64,000 nt of DNA. It comes from Tritonibacter horizontis. GTDB taxonomy: Bacteria; Pseudomonadota; Alphaproteobacteria; Rhodobacterales; Rhodobacteraceae. Under the pieces are notes generated by a model. It did no database searches, was not told where the DNA came from, and saw only the letters and a program-made list of their open reading frames with translations. The position numbers and the translations under genes are program-made. Below are positions 28,851 to 37,360 of the stretch, in pieces (the stretch's first letter is position 1; every line of letters begins with the position of its first letter). Location: assembly GCF_001518015.1 (NCBI RefSeq), contig NZ_LPUY01000017.1, positions 1-64,000 on the forward strand. Reading direction: 5' to 3'.

Positions 28851-30305
28851 ATGACGCAGACCGTGGAACTCCCCCTTTGGGCCTTTGTGCTGATTCTGCT
28901 GTTCGCGGCGGTCACCTTTGCCTCGCATTTCCTGTTTCCCTCCGTGCGCTGGTTCTTTCGGCGGCGGCTGGAGCGTGCGGTGGAGCGGCTGAACCGGCGG
29001 TTGGAGCGGCCGATCGAACCCTTCCGGCTGGCGCGACGCTATGACATGATCCAGCGGCTGATCTATGATCCGCAGGTGGCGCAGGCGGTGTCGGATCACG
29101 CGATGGCGCGGGGCATCCCGGAAAACGTCGCTTTTGAGGACGCCCGCCGTTATGCGCGCGAAATCGTGCCGTCGTTTTCCGCCTTTACCTACTTCAGCTT
29201 TGCGATCCGGGCGGCGCGGTTCCTGTCGAATTCGATCTATCGGGTGCAGCTGGGCAGCTATGACGAAGGGCTTTTGAAGGTCATCGACCGGGATGCCACC
29301 GTGGTCTTTGTGATGAACCACCGGTCGAACATGGACTATATCCTGGTCACCTATCTGGCGGCGCAGCGCTCTGCATTGTCGTATGCGGTGGGCGAATGGG
29401 CGCGGGTCTGGCCGCTGAGCAGTCTGTTTCGCGCCATGGGGGCCTATTTCATCCGCCGCAAATCGCAGACCGAGCTTTATCGCAAGGTGCTGTCGACCTA
29501 TGTGCGGCTGGCGACGCGGGGCGGGGTGACGCAGGCGATGTTCCCCGAGGGCGGGCTGAGCATGACGGGGGCGCTGTCGCCGCCGAAACACGGGCTGCTC
29601 AAATACATCGTCGAAGGGACCGAGGCGGCCGGCAAGGATGTGGTCTTTGTCCCGGTGGCGCTGAACTATGACCGGGTGCTGGAGGACAAGATCCTGACCC
29701 GCGCTGCCCGCGCCGGAGAGCGGCGGTTCCGTGCCCGGATCGGCGTGGTGCTGTTGCGGGGGCTGCGGCAGCTCTGGCTGTGGATGACCGGGCGCTATCG
29801 CCGGTTCGGCACCGCCGCCGTGACCTTTGGCCGGCCGCTGAGCCTGAGCGAAGTGCCGGCCGAGACGGGGCGCGATCAGTCGCGTGACCTGGCCTCGGAG
29901 CTGATGCGGCGCATCGGCGAGGTGGTGCCGGTGCTGCCGGTGCCGATGGTGTGCTACCTGCTGTGCACCCGCGGCACCATGAGCGAGGCGGCGCTGGTGC
30001 ATGCGCTGACGGAGACCACCGCCCGGATGCCGCTGGCGCGGATCCATATGCCGGCCCATGGCCATGACATCGCGGTCCAGGGCGCGGTGCAGCATCTGCG
30101 CCGCCGGGGATTGGTCCGGCTGACGGCGGGGCTGGTGACGCCAGAGCCCGGCGCCCGCGATCTGTTGCAGTTCTACGCCAATTCGCTGGCGCATCTGGTG
30201 CCTGCGGCACTGGCCCCACCGCGCGCCGACACCCCCGGCACCGCACCGGAAACGCCGGGGAATGCCGCAGCAGCAAAAGGAAATTCTGCGTCCGCTGGGT
30301 CATAA
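28851..30305 (+). CDS. PlsC/PlsB-type acyltransferase between ecm and ccr
   Basis: This membrane-associated acyltransferase (484 residues) has one N-terminal helix (WAFVLILLFAAVTFASHFLF) and the acyltransferase motifs FVMNHRSNMDYILV (HX4D), RAMGAYFIRR, MFPEGGLSMTG and FVPVALNYD. It probably acylates glycerol phosphate or lysophosphatidate, but the acceptor is not shown. The ATG at 28851 is the likely start; an earlier GTG at 28788 would add a hydrophobic leader. It lies between the divergent ecm and downstream ccr, and may be co-regulated with them. Confidence 0.85.
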   Translation: MTQTVELPLWAFVLILLFAAVTFASHFLFPSVRWFFRRRLERAVERLNRRLERPIEPFRLARRYDMIQRLIYDPQVAQAVSDHAMARGIPENVAFEDARRYAREIVPSFSAFTYFSFAIRAARFLSNSIYRVQLGSYDEGLLKVIDRDATVVFVMNHRSNMDYILVTYLAAQRSALSYAVGEWARVWPLSSLFRAMGAYFIRRKSQTELYRKVLSTYVRLATRGGVTQAMFPEGGLSMTGALSPPKHGLLKYIVEGTEAAGKDVVFVPVALNYDRVLEDKILTRAARAGERRFRARIGVVLLRGLRQLWLWMTGRYRRFGTAAVTFGRPLSLSEVPAETGRDQSRDLASELMRRIGEVVPVLPVPMVCYLLCTRGTMSEAALVHALTETTARMPLARIHMPAHGHDIAVQGAVQHLRRRGLVRLTAGLVTPEPGARDLLQFYANSLAHLVPAALAPPRADTPGTAPETPGNAAAAKGNSASAGS

Positions 30306-30376
30306 AATTTCAAACATGTGACGATTATGGTTGCAATATTACCTCGCCGTTTCTAATCCTAGGGTCAGACAGCGCG

Positions 30377-30393
30377 ATTCTGCATTGCAGAAT
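30377..30393. promoter_or_regulatory. EMC-type palindrome before ccr
   Basis: The palindrome ATTCTGCATTGCAGAAT, symmetric about its central base, contains CTGCATTGCAG. It ends 35 bases before the ccr ATG and so may overlap the promoter or leader. Confidence 0.65.
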
Positions 30394-30428
30394 GCTGCGC
30401 GCATTGGATGATACCAGGGGAGGCCACC

Positions 30429-31709
30429 ATGGCTTTGGACACGCAGGACGGCATCATGAGCTACGACGCACCGCAGAAAGACCTCTATGAAATGGGGGAA
30501 ATCCCGCCCATGGGCTATGTGCCCAAACAGATGTACGCCTGGGCGATCCGCAAGGAACGCCACGGCGAGCCGGATACTGCGATGCAGCAGGAAGTGGTGG
30601 ATGTGCCCAGCATCGACAGCAACGAGGTGCTGGTTTTGGTGATGGCGGCCGGCGTGAACTACAATGGCGTCTGGGCGGCGCTGGGCCAGCCGATCAGCCC
30701 GTTTGATGGCCACAAGGCCCCCTATCACATCGCCGGGTCCGATGCGGCCGGGATCGTCTGGGCCGTCGGCGACAAGGTGAAGCGCTGGAAGGTCGGCGAT
30801 GAGGTGGTGATCCACTGCAATCAGGACGACGGCGACGACGAGGAATGCAACGGCGGCGATCCGATGTATTCCTCCAGCCAGCGGATCTGGGGCTACGAGA
30901 CGCCGGACGGGTCGTTTGCCCAGTTCACCAATGTGCAGGCCCAGCAGCTGATGCCGCGCCCCAAGCACCTGACCTGGGAAGAAAGCGCCTGCTACACGCT
31001 GACGCTGGCTACCGCTTACCGGATGCTGTTCGGCCATGAGCCGCATGACCTGAAGCCGGGCCAGAACGTGCTGGTCTGGGGCGCTTCGGGCGGTCTGGGC
31101 TCCTATGCGATCCAGTTGATCAACACGGCCGGCGCCAATGCCATCGGGGTGATCTCGGACGAGAGCAAGCGCGATTTCGTGATGTCGCTCGGCGCCAAAG
31201 GGGTGCTGAACCGGCGCGATTTCAAATGCTGGGGCCAGCTGCCAACGGTGAACACGCCGGAATATGACACCTGGTTTGCCGAGGCGCGCAAGTTCGGCAA
31301 GGCGATCTGGGACATCACCGGCAAGGGCAACAACGTCGATATGGTGTTTGAACACCCCGGCGAGGCGACGTTCCCGGTGTCCACCTTTGTGGTGAAAAAA
31401 GGCGGTATGGTGGTGATCTGCGCCGGCACCTCCGGGTTCAACTGCACCTTTGACGTGCGCTATATGTGGATGCATCAGAAGCGCCTGCAGGGCAGCCACT
31501 TTGCCCATCTGAAGCAGGCCTCGGCCGCCAACAAGCTGATGATCGAACGCCGTCTGGATCCCTGCATGTCAGAGGTCTTTGCCTGGGCGGATCTGCCCTC
31601 GGCCCATATGAAGATGCTGCGCAACGAGCATAAGCCGGGCAATATGTCGGTTCTGGTGCAGGCCCCGACAACCGGGCTGAGAACACTGGAAGAAGTCGTG
31701 CAGAGCTGA
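30429..31709 (+). CDS. ccr: Crotonyl-CoA carboxylase/reductase
   Basis: Ccr reductively carboxylates crotonyl-CoA to ethylmalonyl-CoA, the key step of the EMC pathway. The 426-residue MDR protein has SYDAPQKDLYEMGEIPPMGYVPKQMYAWAIRKERHG, VIHCNQDDGDDEECNGGDPMYSSSQRIWGYETPDGSFAQF and the NADPH motif VLVWGASGGLGSYAIQL, all characteristic of Ccr. The ATG at 30429 follows GGGGAGG; a start at 30408 is not needed. Its length agrees with the roughly 430 residues of Rhodobacter Ccr. Confidence 0.97.
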   Translation: MALDTQDGIMSYDAPQKDLYEMGEIPPMGYVPKQMYAWAIRKERHGEPDTAMQQEVVDVPSIDSNEVLVLVMAAGVNYNGVWAALGQPISPFDGHKAPYHIAGSDAAGIVWAVGDKVKRWKVGDEVVIHCNQDDGDDEECNGGDPMYSSSQRIWGYETPDGSFAQFTNVQAQQLMPRPKHLTWEESACYTLTLATAYRMLFGHEPHDLKPGQNVLVWGASGGLGSYAIQLINTAGANAIGVISDESKRDFVMSLGAKGVLNRRDFKCWGQLPTVNTPEYDTWFAEARKFGKAIWDITGKGNNVDMVFEHPGEATFPVSTFVVKKGGMVVICAGTSGFNCTFDVRYMWMHQKRLQGSHFAHLKQASAANKLMIERRLDPCMSEVFAWADLPSAHMKMLRNEHKPGNMSVLVQAPTTGLRTLEEVVQS

Positions 31710-31739
31710 TCCAGCGCGCCGCTCTGACGTTGGATCTGG

Positions 31740-31778
31740 CAACAGGCATCTGACCTCTGTCTGGTCGGGTGCCTGTTG
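31740..31778 (+). terminator. Hairpin downstream of ccr
   Basis: A 16-bp stem with two G-T wobbles (31740-31755 with 31763-31778) and a seven-base loop lies 30 bases after the ccr stop. There is no strong T run, so it may stabilise the 3' end rather than terminate. Confidence 0.5.
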
Positions 31779-31970
31779 GTGCGCGTAAAACCGCGCGGCG
31801 GCGCGCGGCTGTCTGCCGACCCAAGGGCGGGTCCGCTTGACATCCCGCGTGTTCAGCGAAAAACTGCCCCTCGCACTGAACAGAATGTTTGTGGATCACG
31901 CGCGTAAATGGCCGATTGTCCTCCCTTGTGGGGGGGGGTGGCTCTGTCCCGGAACACTGTCCCTGACCAA

Positions 31971-32030
31971 GGTCTGGACCACCGCAATCTGGAGGGGCCA
32001 TCTGGACGGGACTGCAATCTGGATGGGGAC
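31971..32030. repeat. Four degenerate 15-bp units
   Basis: Four 15-base units (31971-31985, 31986-32000, 32001-32015, 32016-32030) read as GLDHR, NLEGP, SGRDC and NLDGD in one frame. They resemble the 15-bp tract upstream of mdh (GLDQR, NLSLP), suggesting a related dispersed element. Confidence 0.55.
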
Positions 32031-32210
32031 GACGGTCCGGCCGGTCGGGCCGGGTACCAACCCCCCGTCGAACGCGTTCAATTCCAAAGAAACACGCGCC
32101 GCCCCCGCGCCGTCCGGTTTGAACCGGCAAGCGGCGGACCCGGGGCCGGATCGCCAAACGGGATGCGCTGTCGGATGCAGCGTCAGAACCGAAAGGACGC
32201 AGAGGACTGG

Positions 32211-32930
32211 ATGTCGAGACCGCAAAAACTGAACGCTCTTCTCCAACAGATCGAAAAGGCCCAAAGCCTGGGCGAAATCGGCGCGGTCCTGGCGCAGTTT
32301 CAGACCCTGATTGAGGTCGCCCATGTGAACTACAGCTGGCTGGACCATTCCGACGGAATTATCGGCTGTTCGACCCTGCCCGAAGCCTGGCTGGCGCGCT
32401 ATGCGGCGCAGCGCTATCACCGGATCGATCCGGTTGTGCTGGGCTGCTACACTGCGTTTTACCCGGTGGACTGGCGTGATTTGGACTGGTCGTCCCGCGT
32501 CGCCTCGGCGTTTCGCAAGGATGCGCTGGCGCATGGGGTCGGCCCGCAGGGGTTCAGCATCCCGGTGCGGGGGCCAAGCGGCCAATACGCGGTGTTCAGT
32601 GTCTACAGCGCCTGTGACGATGCGGAATGGAGCCGGTTCACCCGCAAGATGAGCCGGGATCTGATTCTTGTGGCGCATTATGTGAACCGCCGGGCGCTGG
32701 CGCTGGAGACCTCCTTTGAGCCGCTGCCGGAGCAGCCGCTGTCGGCGCGCGAAGCGCAGGCGCTGAGCCTGCTGGCAGAGGGGCACAGCCGCGCCCATGT
32801 GGCGCAGATGCTGGACATCTCGGAACACACATTGCGGGTCTATATCGAAGGCGCGCGCGACAAGCTGCAGGCGCAGAACACCACCCATGCGGTGGCCCGG
32901 GCCATCGCGATCGGGCTGATTGCCGTCTGA
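32211..32930 (+). CDS. LuxR-family quorum-sensing regulator (no luxI nearby)
   Basis: This 239-residue transcription factor has an N-terminal autoinducer-binding domain (residues about 20-160, NYSWLDHSDGIIGCSTLPEAWLARYAAQRYHRIDPVV) with the W, Y and D positions expected for acyl-homoserine lactone contact. A C-terminal GerE helix-turn-helix follows (LSAREAQALSLLAEGHSRAHVAQMLDISEHTLRVYIEGARDKL). No luxI synthase is in the window, so this is a LuxR solo that could sense signals from elsewhere. The ATG follows GAGG. Confidence 0.9.
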   Translation: MSRPQKLNALLQQIEKAQSLGEIGAVLAQFQTLIEVAHVNYSWLDHSDGIIGCSTLPEAWLARYAAQRYHRIDPVVLGCYTAFYPVDWRDLDWSSRVASAFRKDALAHGVGPQGFSIPVRGPSGQYAVFSVYSACDDAEWSRFTRKMSRDLILVAHYVNRRALALETSFEPLPEQPLSAREAQALSLLAEGHSRAHVAQMLDISEHTLRVYIEGARDKLQAQNTTHAVARAIAIGLIAV

Positions 32931-32989
32931 CGCCTGGCCCCTGCGCGATCCTGCTGGTGCCCTGCGCGCGGCGGATGTAGGGTCGCGCC

Positions 32990-34549
32990 ATGACAGAGAC
33001 CCCGCTCCCGGCGCCCGCGCTTCAATTCTCCGACGATCAGGCGCAAGCCTATGACAGCCTGACCGAACAGCTGCGCCAGGCGGGTGTCGATCTGGGCGAA
33101 GACCTGCTGCATCCACCGCGCGGCGACACCGGGGTCACCGCTGTGATCGGCAAGGCCGGGTCGGGCAAGACGCTGCTGCTGGCGGAGTTCTACAAGGCGC
33201 TGGCTGCGGCGGGGGTCGATGTGGTTTCCGGCGACTATGAAAGCCGCAAGAAAAACGAGGACAAGCGCACCCTTGCGATTCTGGCGCCGACCAACAAGGC
33301 CGCCAGCGTGCTGCGTCTGCGCGGCGTGCCGGCCACCACCATTCACCGGATTCTGTATACGCCGGTCTATGATCCGGAATACGAACGCATCGCCGAATGG
33401 CTGACAGGCGAGGGCGAGCGCCCCGAAATCGAAGGCATCACCGAAGAGGCCCTGAGCCGCGCGGCGGCGTTCTTCCAGAAGAATAAATCCATCCCCGGCG
33501 CGCTGGCCTCTGCCGGGCTGCGGGGGTCGGATTTCATCACCGGCTGGAAACGGCGCGAGGAACCGCTGGACATCGGTTTTGTCGATGAGGCCTCGATGCT
33601 GGACAATCGCCAGTTCGAGGACCTCAAGGAGATCTTTCCGACGCTGGTTCTGTTTGGCGACCCGGCGCAGCTGGCGCCGGTGAACCAGTCCGGCTCGATG
33701 GTGTTCGAGGGGCTGCCCAAGGAGCGCCAGCTGATCCTGAACCGCATACACCGGCAGGAGGCGGACAACCCGATCCTGGATCTGGCCCATGCGCTGGCCG
33801 ATCCGCAGCTGGGGTTCGAGGATTTTGAACGCATGGTCGAGGACAAGGCCCGTCAGGATGACCGTGTGGTCTGGGGCCAGCGGGTCGAGGTCGATCTGAT
33901 GGCGCGCTCGCCGGTGCTGGTCTGGCGCAACAACACCCGCATCCGGCTGATCAACGCGTTCCGTGCGGTCTATGGCGCGCCCGAGGATGCGCTGTTGCCG
34001 GGCGAGCCGCTGATCTGCGACGGGTTGGAGCTGCCGTTGAAACACCGCAAGAAGCGGCTCGACCTGGAGGCGCGCGGGCTGATCAAGGGGGCGCAGGTGA
34101 TTTACCTTGGCCCCGGTCGCAAGCCCGGATTTTCGCGGCTGCACGTGATGGGGGCCGAAGATCCGCAGGTCTCGGCCGCCTCGATCGTGAAGATCGAGAA
34201 ACCCGACGAGGAAGAGCCGTTCATTCCCTTTGCCGCGCGCATGGGCGCGACCTTTCTGCATGGCGCGGCGGTGACGATCCACAAGGCGCAAGGCTCGCAA
34301 TGGGACACCACGCAGGTGTTTGCGCCCGACATCTATGCTGCTGCCCGCATGGGCCGGGTGGAGGCGGGGCAACCGCTGTGGAAACGCCTGGCCTATGTGG
34401 CGATCACCCGCGCTCAGGAGCGGCTGATCTGGGTGGTGCGCAACCGGTTGGCGAAACCCAGCGGCGTGCTGCCGATTGACGATTTGCGGGCGGCCCCGGC
34501 TGCTGCATTGACCTTGGAACTTCAGGAGGAGGAGGAGGCCCCCGTATGA
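32990..34549 (+). CDS. RecD-like superfamily I helicase / AAA ATPase
   Basis: The 519-residue protein has VTAVIGKAGSGKTLLL (Walker A, residues 54-61), LAILAPTNKAASVLRLRG, IGFVDEASML (Walker B DEA), LVLFGDPAQLAPV and a C-terminal UvrD-like VTIHKAQGSQWDTTQVF with YVAITRAQERLIWVV. These are motifs of RecD/Dda-type DNA helicases. It lacks the long N-terminal extension of RecD2 and no RecB or RecC is present, so it acts alone or with unknown partners. The start codon lies 59 bases after luxR. Its stop overlaps the SDR start (ATGA). Confidence 0.88.
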   Translation: MTETPLPAPALQFSDDQAQAYDSLTEQLRQAGVDLGEDLLHPPRGDTGVTAVIGKAGSGKTLLLAEFYKALAAAGVDVVSGDYESRKKNEDKRTLAILAPTNKAASVLRLRGVPATTIHRILYTPVYDPEYERIAEWLTGEGERPEIEGITEEALSRAAAFFQKNKSIPGALASAGLRGSDFITGWKRREEPLDIGFVDEASMLDNRQFEDLKEIFPTLVLFGDPAQLAPVNQSGSMVFEGLPKERQLILNRIHRQEADNPILDLAHALADPQLGFEDFERMVEDKARQDDRVVWGQRVEVDLMARSPVLVWRNNTRIRLINAFRAVYGAPEDALLPGEPLICDGLELPLKHRKKRLDLEARGLIKGAQVIYLGPGRKPGFSRLHVMGAEDPQVSAASIVKIEKPDEEEPFIPFAARMGATFLHGAAVTIHKAQGSQWDTTQVFAPDIYAAARMGRVEAGQPLWKRLAYVAITRAQERLIWVVRNRLAKPSGVLPIDDLRAAPAAALTLELQEEEEAPV

Positions 34550-35286
34550 CAACCCGCACAATTCTGGTGACCGGTGCCAGTTCCGGCATTGGCCGCGCGG
34601 TGGCAGAGCGGTTCCTGGCCGAAGGCTGGACCGTCGGCCTGTTGGCACGGCGCGCGCCCCTGTTGGCAGAAATCGCCGAGGGTCATCGCCGTGCCGTGGT
34701 GCTGCCCTGCGATGTGACCGACCCGGAGGCGGTGACAGCGGCCTTCGCGCAATTCAGTTCCGAGGCCAGGCGGCTGGATGTGTTGTTCAACAATGCCGGG
34801 ATCTTCACGCCGCCGGGCACCATCGATGAAATCGCGCTCGAGGATTGGTTCACGGCCGTGAATGTGAATCTCAACGGTATGTTCCTTTGTGCGCGGGCGG
34901 CCTTTGCCCAGATGCGGGCGCAGGCGCCGCAGGGCGGGCGGATCATCAACAATGGCTCCATCGCCGCCCATGTGCCACGGCCGCAGAGCGCGCCCTATGC
35001 GGCGACCAAGGCGGCGGTGACCGGGCTGACCAAATCCCTGTCGCTGGATGGCCGCGCCTTTGACATTGCTTGCGGCCAGATCGACATCGGCAATGCCCGC
35101 ACGTCGATGGTGGCGGATCTGGCGCAGCGGCAGGCAGAGGCCGACCCGGATGGACCGGCGCTGGACAGTTTTGATGTCGCGGATGCGGCGGCCTCGGTGC
35201 TGCATATGGCGCAGTTGCCGCCAGAGGCCAATGTGCAGTTCATGACCTTGATGGCGACCAAAATGCCCTATATCGGACGCGGATAG
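34546..35286 (+). CDS. Short-chain dehydrogenase/reductase
   Basis: The 246-residue classical SDR has TILVTGASSGIGRAVAERF (cofactor-binding TGxxxGIG), NNAGIFTPPG, the catalytic region NGSIAAHVPRPQSAPYAATKAAV (S, Y and K present) and a C-terminal CGQIDIGNARTSM. LLARR after beta-2 suggests NADP(H) preference. The substrate is unknown. Its first codon overlaps the helicase stop, an odd pairing that may simply reflect operon packing. Confidence 0.9.
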   Translation: MTTRTILVTGASSGIGRAVAERFLAEGWTVGLLARRAPLLAEIAEGHRRAVVLPCDVTDPEAVTAAFAQFSSEARRLDVLFNNAGIFTPPGTIDEIALEDWFTAVNVNLNGMFLCARAAFAQMRAQAPQGGRIINNGSIAAHVPRPQSAPYAATKAAVTGLTKSLSLDGRAFDIACGQIDIGNARTSMVADLAQRQAEADPDGPALDSFDVADAAASVLHMAQLPPEANVQFMTLMATKMPYIGRG

Positions 35287-35328
35287 CAGCGCCTAGATCG
35301 CTGGGGGGGGGCTCCCGCCCGGACCCAG

Positions 35329-35368
35329 TCCAATGTGACCCTGCCCAGTTGGGCTGGGTCATATTGGA
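35329..35368. terminator. Long inverted repeat between convergent genes
   Basis: Two 19-base arms (35329-35347, 35350-35368) pair with one mismatch and one G-T, around a two-base loop. It lies between the SDR stop and the TIGR02186 stop on the opposite strand and may act for both. Confidence 0.6.
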
Positions 35369-35386
35369 CCTTGTCCGGTTGGGCGT

Positions 35387-35410
35387 GGCGCCGCGCTGGT
35401 GCGCGGCGCC
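35387..35410. terminator. Perfect 10-bp GC hairpin
   Basis: GGCGCCGCGC and its complement flank the loop TGGT. It is close to the end of the TIGR02186 gene (minus) and lacks a T run. It may be a bidirectional terminator together with the adjacent long repeat. Confidence 0.5.
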
Positions 35411-35424
35411 GGGCGCGTCCGGGA

Positions 35425-36231
35425 TCAGCTGTTGCGCAGCATCTGGAAGAGCGCCGCCGCCCCCCAGCCTGACAGCGCCGCAATCACCAGGGCCAGCAGG
35501 CCATAGAGCGGCGGCTGGTCCTGTGACAGGTTGTAGAGAAACCGCTCCAGCCCGACCTTGTTCACCTGGATCACGGTCTCGTATCGCGAGACCACCCGGC
35601 CAGCGCGGGTGAGGAAAATCCGCGTCTCATATTCACCCTCGATCAGATCCGCCGGCATTTGCAGGGCGGTGCGGAACAGGGTCTGTTCATCAAGCGTGAC
35701 CGCGTTTTCCTGCAGGGAATAAAAGCCCTTTTCCTCGCGAATGCGCATCAGCGCGTTGGAGAAATCCTGCGCGCCCTGCAGCGTTGAGCCCACTGAACGG
35801 ATCGCGCGGCGGATGGAGATCTTGTGGCGCAGATCCTCGGTATCGCGCAGTACGGCGCCGAAGGGCGCACTGGTGGCCACCGCGTAAAAGCTCGGCGCCG
35901 AATCCACCGACACACTTGCCGTATTGACCCAGATCCCCATGCTGCGGTCCTTGCGGCGCACGATGACCGGCTCCTTGGGGCCGGAGACGGTGACGATCAC
36001 CTCCAGCGGGGCCGTGGTCGGGATCGGGGTTTCGCGTTTGACCGCGCCGAAGATCAGGATCTCGGAGCCATCGAAATTGGCGGTGATGGCGACGCGGTCG
36101 TGGCTGAGGCCCAGCACGACCTCCTCGGCCTGGGCGGGTGAGGTGACTGAGGCGAATGGGGCGACCAAGACCAGGACACAGGCCGCACAGAGGGAGGCCA
36201 GCAGGGCGTGCAGGGACCGCAGGATCCTCAT
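35425..36231 (-). CDS. TIGR02186 family exported protein
   Basis: The 268-residue protein has a signal peptide (MRILRSLHALLASLCAACVLVLVAPFASVTSPAQAEE), a periplasmic body containing LGLSHDRVAITANFDGSEILIFGAVKRE, and a C-terminal membrane helix (YGLLALVIAALSGWGAAALFQML). This matches TIGR02186, commonly encoded next to TauE/SafE exporters. Its start overlaps the exporter stop by four bases (ATGA), so the pair is one translational unit. It may help in sulfite or sulfonate handling in the periplasm. Confidence 0.88.
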   Translation of the reverse strand: MRILRSLHALLASLCAACVLVLVAPFASVTSPAQAEEVVLGLSHDRVAITANFDGSEILIFGAVKRETPIPTTAPLEVIVTVSGPKEPVIVRRKDRSMGIWVNTASVSVDSAPSFYAVATSAPFGAVLRDTEDLRHKISIRRAIRSVGSTLQGAQDFSNALMRIREEKGFYSLQENAVTLDEQTLFRTALQMPADLIEGEYETRIFLTRAGRVVSRYETVIQVNKVGLERFLYNLSQDQPPLYGLLALVIAALSGWGAAALFQMLRNS

Positions 36232-37145
36232 TTCGTCACCCGGACCGGGCTGAGCGAGTAGATCTCGCTGGGTTCCAACAAGAGGTCGAGCGCCAGTTTG
36301 GCGCAGACCAGCAGCACCAGCAGCGCCAGGAGGATCCGCAGTTGCTCTGCCTTCAGGCGCATGCCGATGCGGGTGCCGAACTGGGCCCCGACCACACCGC
36401 CCACCAGCAGCAGCACCGCAAGCACGATATCGACTGTCTGGTTGGTGATCGCATGCATCATGGTGGTGGCGGCGGTGACGGTGATGATCTGAAACAACGA
36501 GGTGCCGACCACCACCTTGGTGGGCATGCCGAGGAGATAGATCATTGCGGGCACCATGATAAAGCCGCCGCCGACGCCCATGATCGCGGTGAGCATACCA
36601 ACAAAGAGGCCAACCGCCACGGGAGGCAGGATCGAGATATAGAGCCCGGAGGTGCGAAACCGCATCTTGAACGGCAGGCTATGGACCCAGCCGCGTTGCT
36701 TGCGCTTGGGCGGGGTGCCGCGTCTGGATTTGCGCAGGGCGTTGACGCTTTCGATGAACATCAGCCCGCCGACGATGCCAAGGAAAACCACATAGCACAG
36801 GGTGACGAACAGATCGACCTGACCCAGCGATTTCAGGTAGTTGAAGATCGCAATGCCAAGGACCGCGCCGATCATGCCGCCGACCTGCAGCACCACCCCC
36901 ATCTTGAGATCCACCGAGCGGCGGCGCAGGTGGGCCAGCACGCCAGAGACCGAAGAGGCGACGATCTGATTGGCCCCGGTGGCAACCGCGACGGCGGGCG
37001 GGATGCCGATAAAGAACAAAAGCGGCGTCAGAAGAAACCCGCCGCCGACGCCAAACATCCCCGACAGCACCCCCACCATGCCGCCAAGTCCCAGAACGAG
37101 GAACGCGTTCACGGAGACTTCGGCGATGGGAAGATAGATGTTCAT
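36228..37145 (-). CDS. Sulfite exporter TauE/SafE family protein
   Basis: The 305-residue membrane protein has two related halves, each with a glycine-rich helix: GMVGVLSGMFGVGGGFLLTPLLFFIGIP and GMLTAIMGVGGGFIMVPAMIYLLGMP. This duplication is typical of TauE/SafE anion exporters. It probably exports sulfite, sulfoacetate or related anions. I use the ATG at 37143-37145 (MNIYLPIAEVSVNAFL). A longer frame reaching 37814 is antisense-type sequence overlapping the ABC permease and is rejected. Confidence 0.9.
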   Translation of the reverse strand: MNIYLPIAEVSVNAFLVLGLGGMVGVLSGMFGVGGGFLLTPLLFFIGIPPAVAVATGANQIVASSVSGVLAHLRRRSVDLKMGVVLQVGGMIGAVLGIAIFNYLKSLGQVDLFVTLCYVVFLGIVGGLMFIESVNALRKSRRGTPPKRKQRGWVHSLPFKMRFRTSGLYISILPPVAVGLFVGMLTAIMGVGGGFIMVPAMIYLLGMPTKVVVGTSLFQIITVTAATTMMHAITNQTVDIVLAVLLLVGGVVGAQFGTRIGMRLKAEQLRILLALLVLLVCAKLALDLLLEPSEIYSLSPVRVTK

Positions 37146-37264
37146 ATCCGTGACGGGTCTTTTATTGTGCGTTCGGTCAATAAAATACCGCGCGGCAGAG
37201 GATGCGGCGCTGGTTTGGACCAACTGTAGTGCAGGGAAATTTCGAAAGCGACTGCCAGTCTTGG

Positions 37265-37300
37265 AAAAACGCCCCCGCGCTCGGAACTGAGGCGGGGGCG
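37265..37300 (-). terminator. Terminator of the BMP-type ABC operon
   Basis: On the minus strand a 9-bp GC stem (37292-37300 with 37270-37278) is followed by TTTTT. It ends the importer operon 60 bases after the last permease gene. Confidence 0.88.
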
Positions 37301-37360
37301 CTACAGGCGCGGGCGGATGCCCGCTGATGGGATGGCCTGTTGGCCGGGGCTGGCGTGGCC

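Larger units (their letters stand above)
31710..32210. other. ccr-luxR spacer with hairpin and 15-bp repeats
   Basis: This 501-base spacer begins with a long hairpin (31740-31778). From 31971 to 32030 it holds four 15-bp units. It has no supported gene; a reading frame continuous with the LuxR gene runs through it but lacks starts with ribosome sites. Confidence 0.5.

Noticed and set aside
31908-32210. An in-frame N-terminal extension of LuxR
   Set aside because: The sequence is repeat-rich and unlike LuxR N-termini, and the ATG at 32211 has a good ribosome site and gives the standard length.
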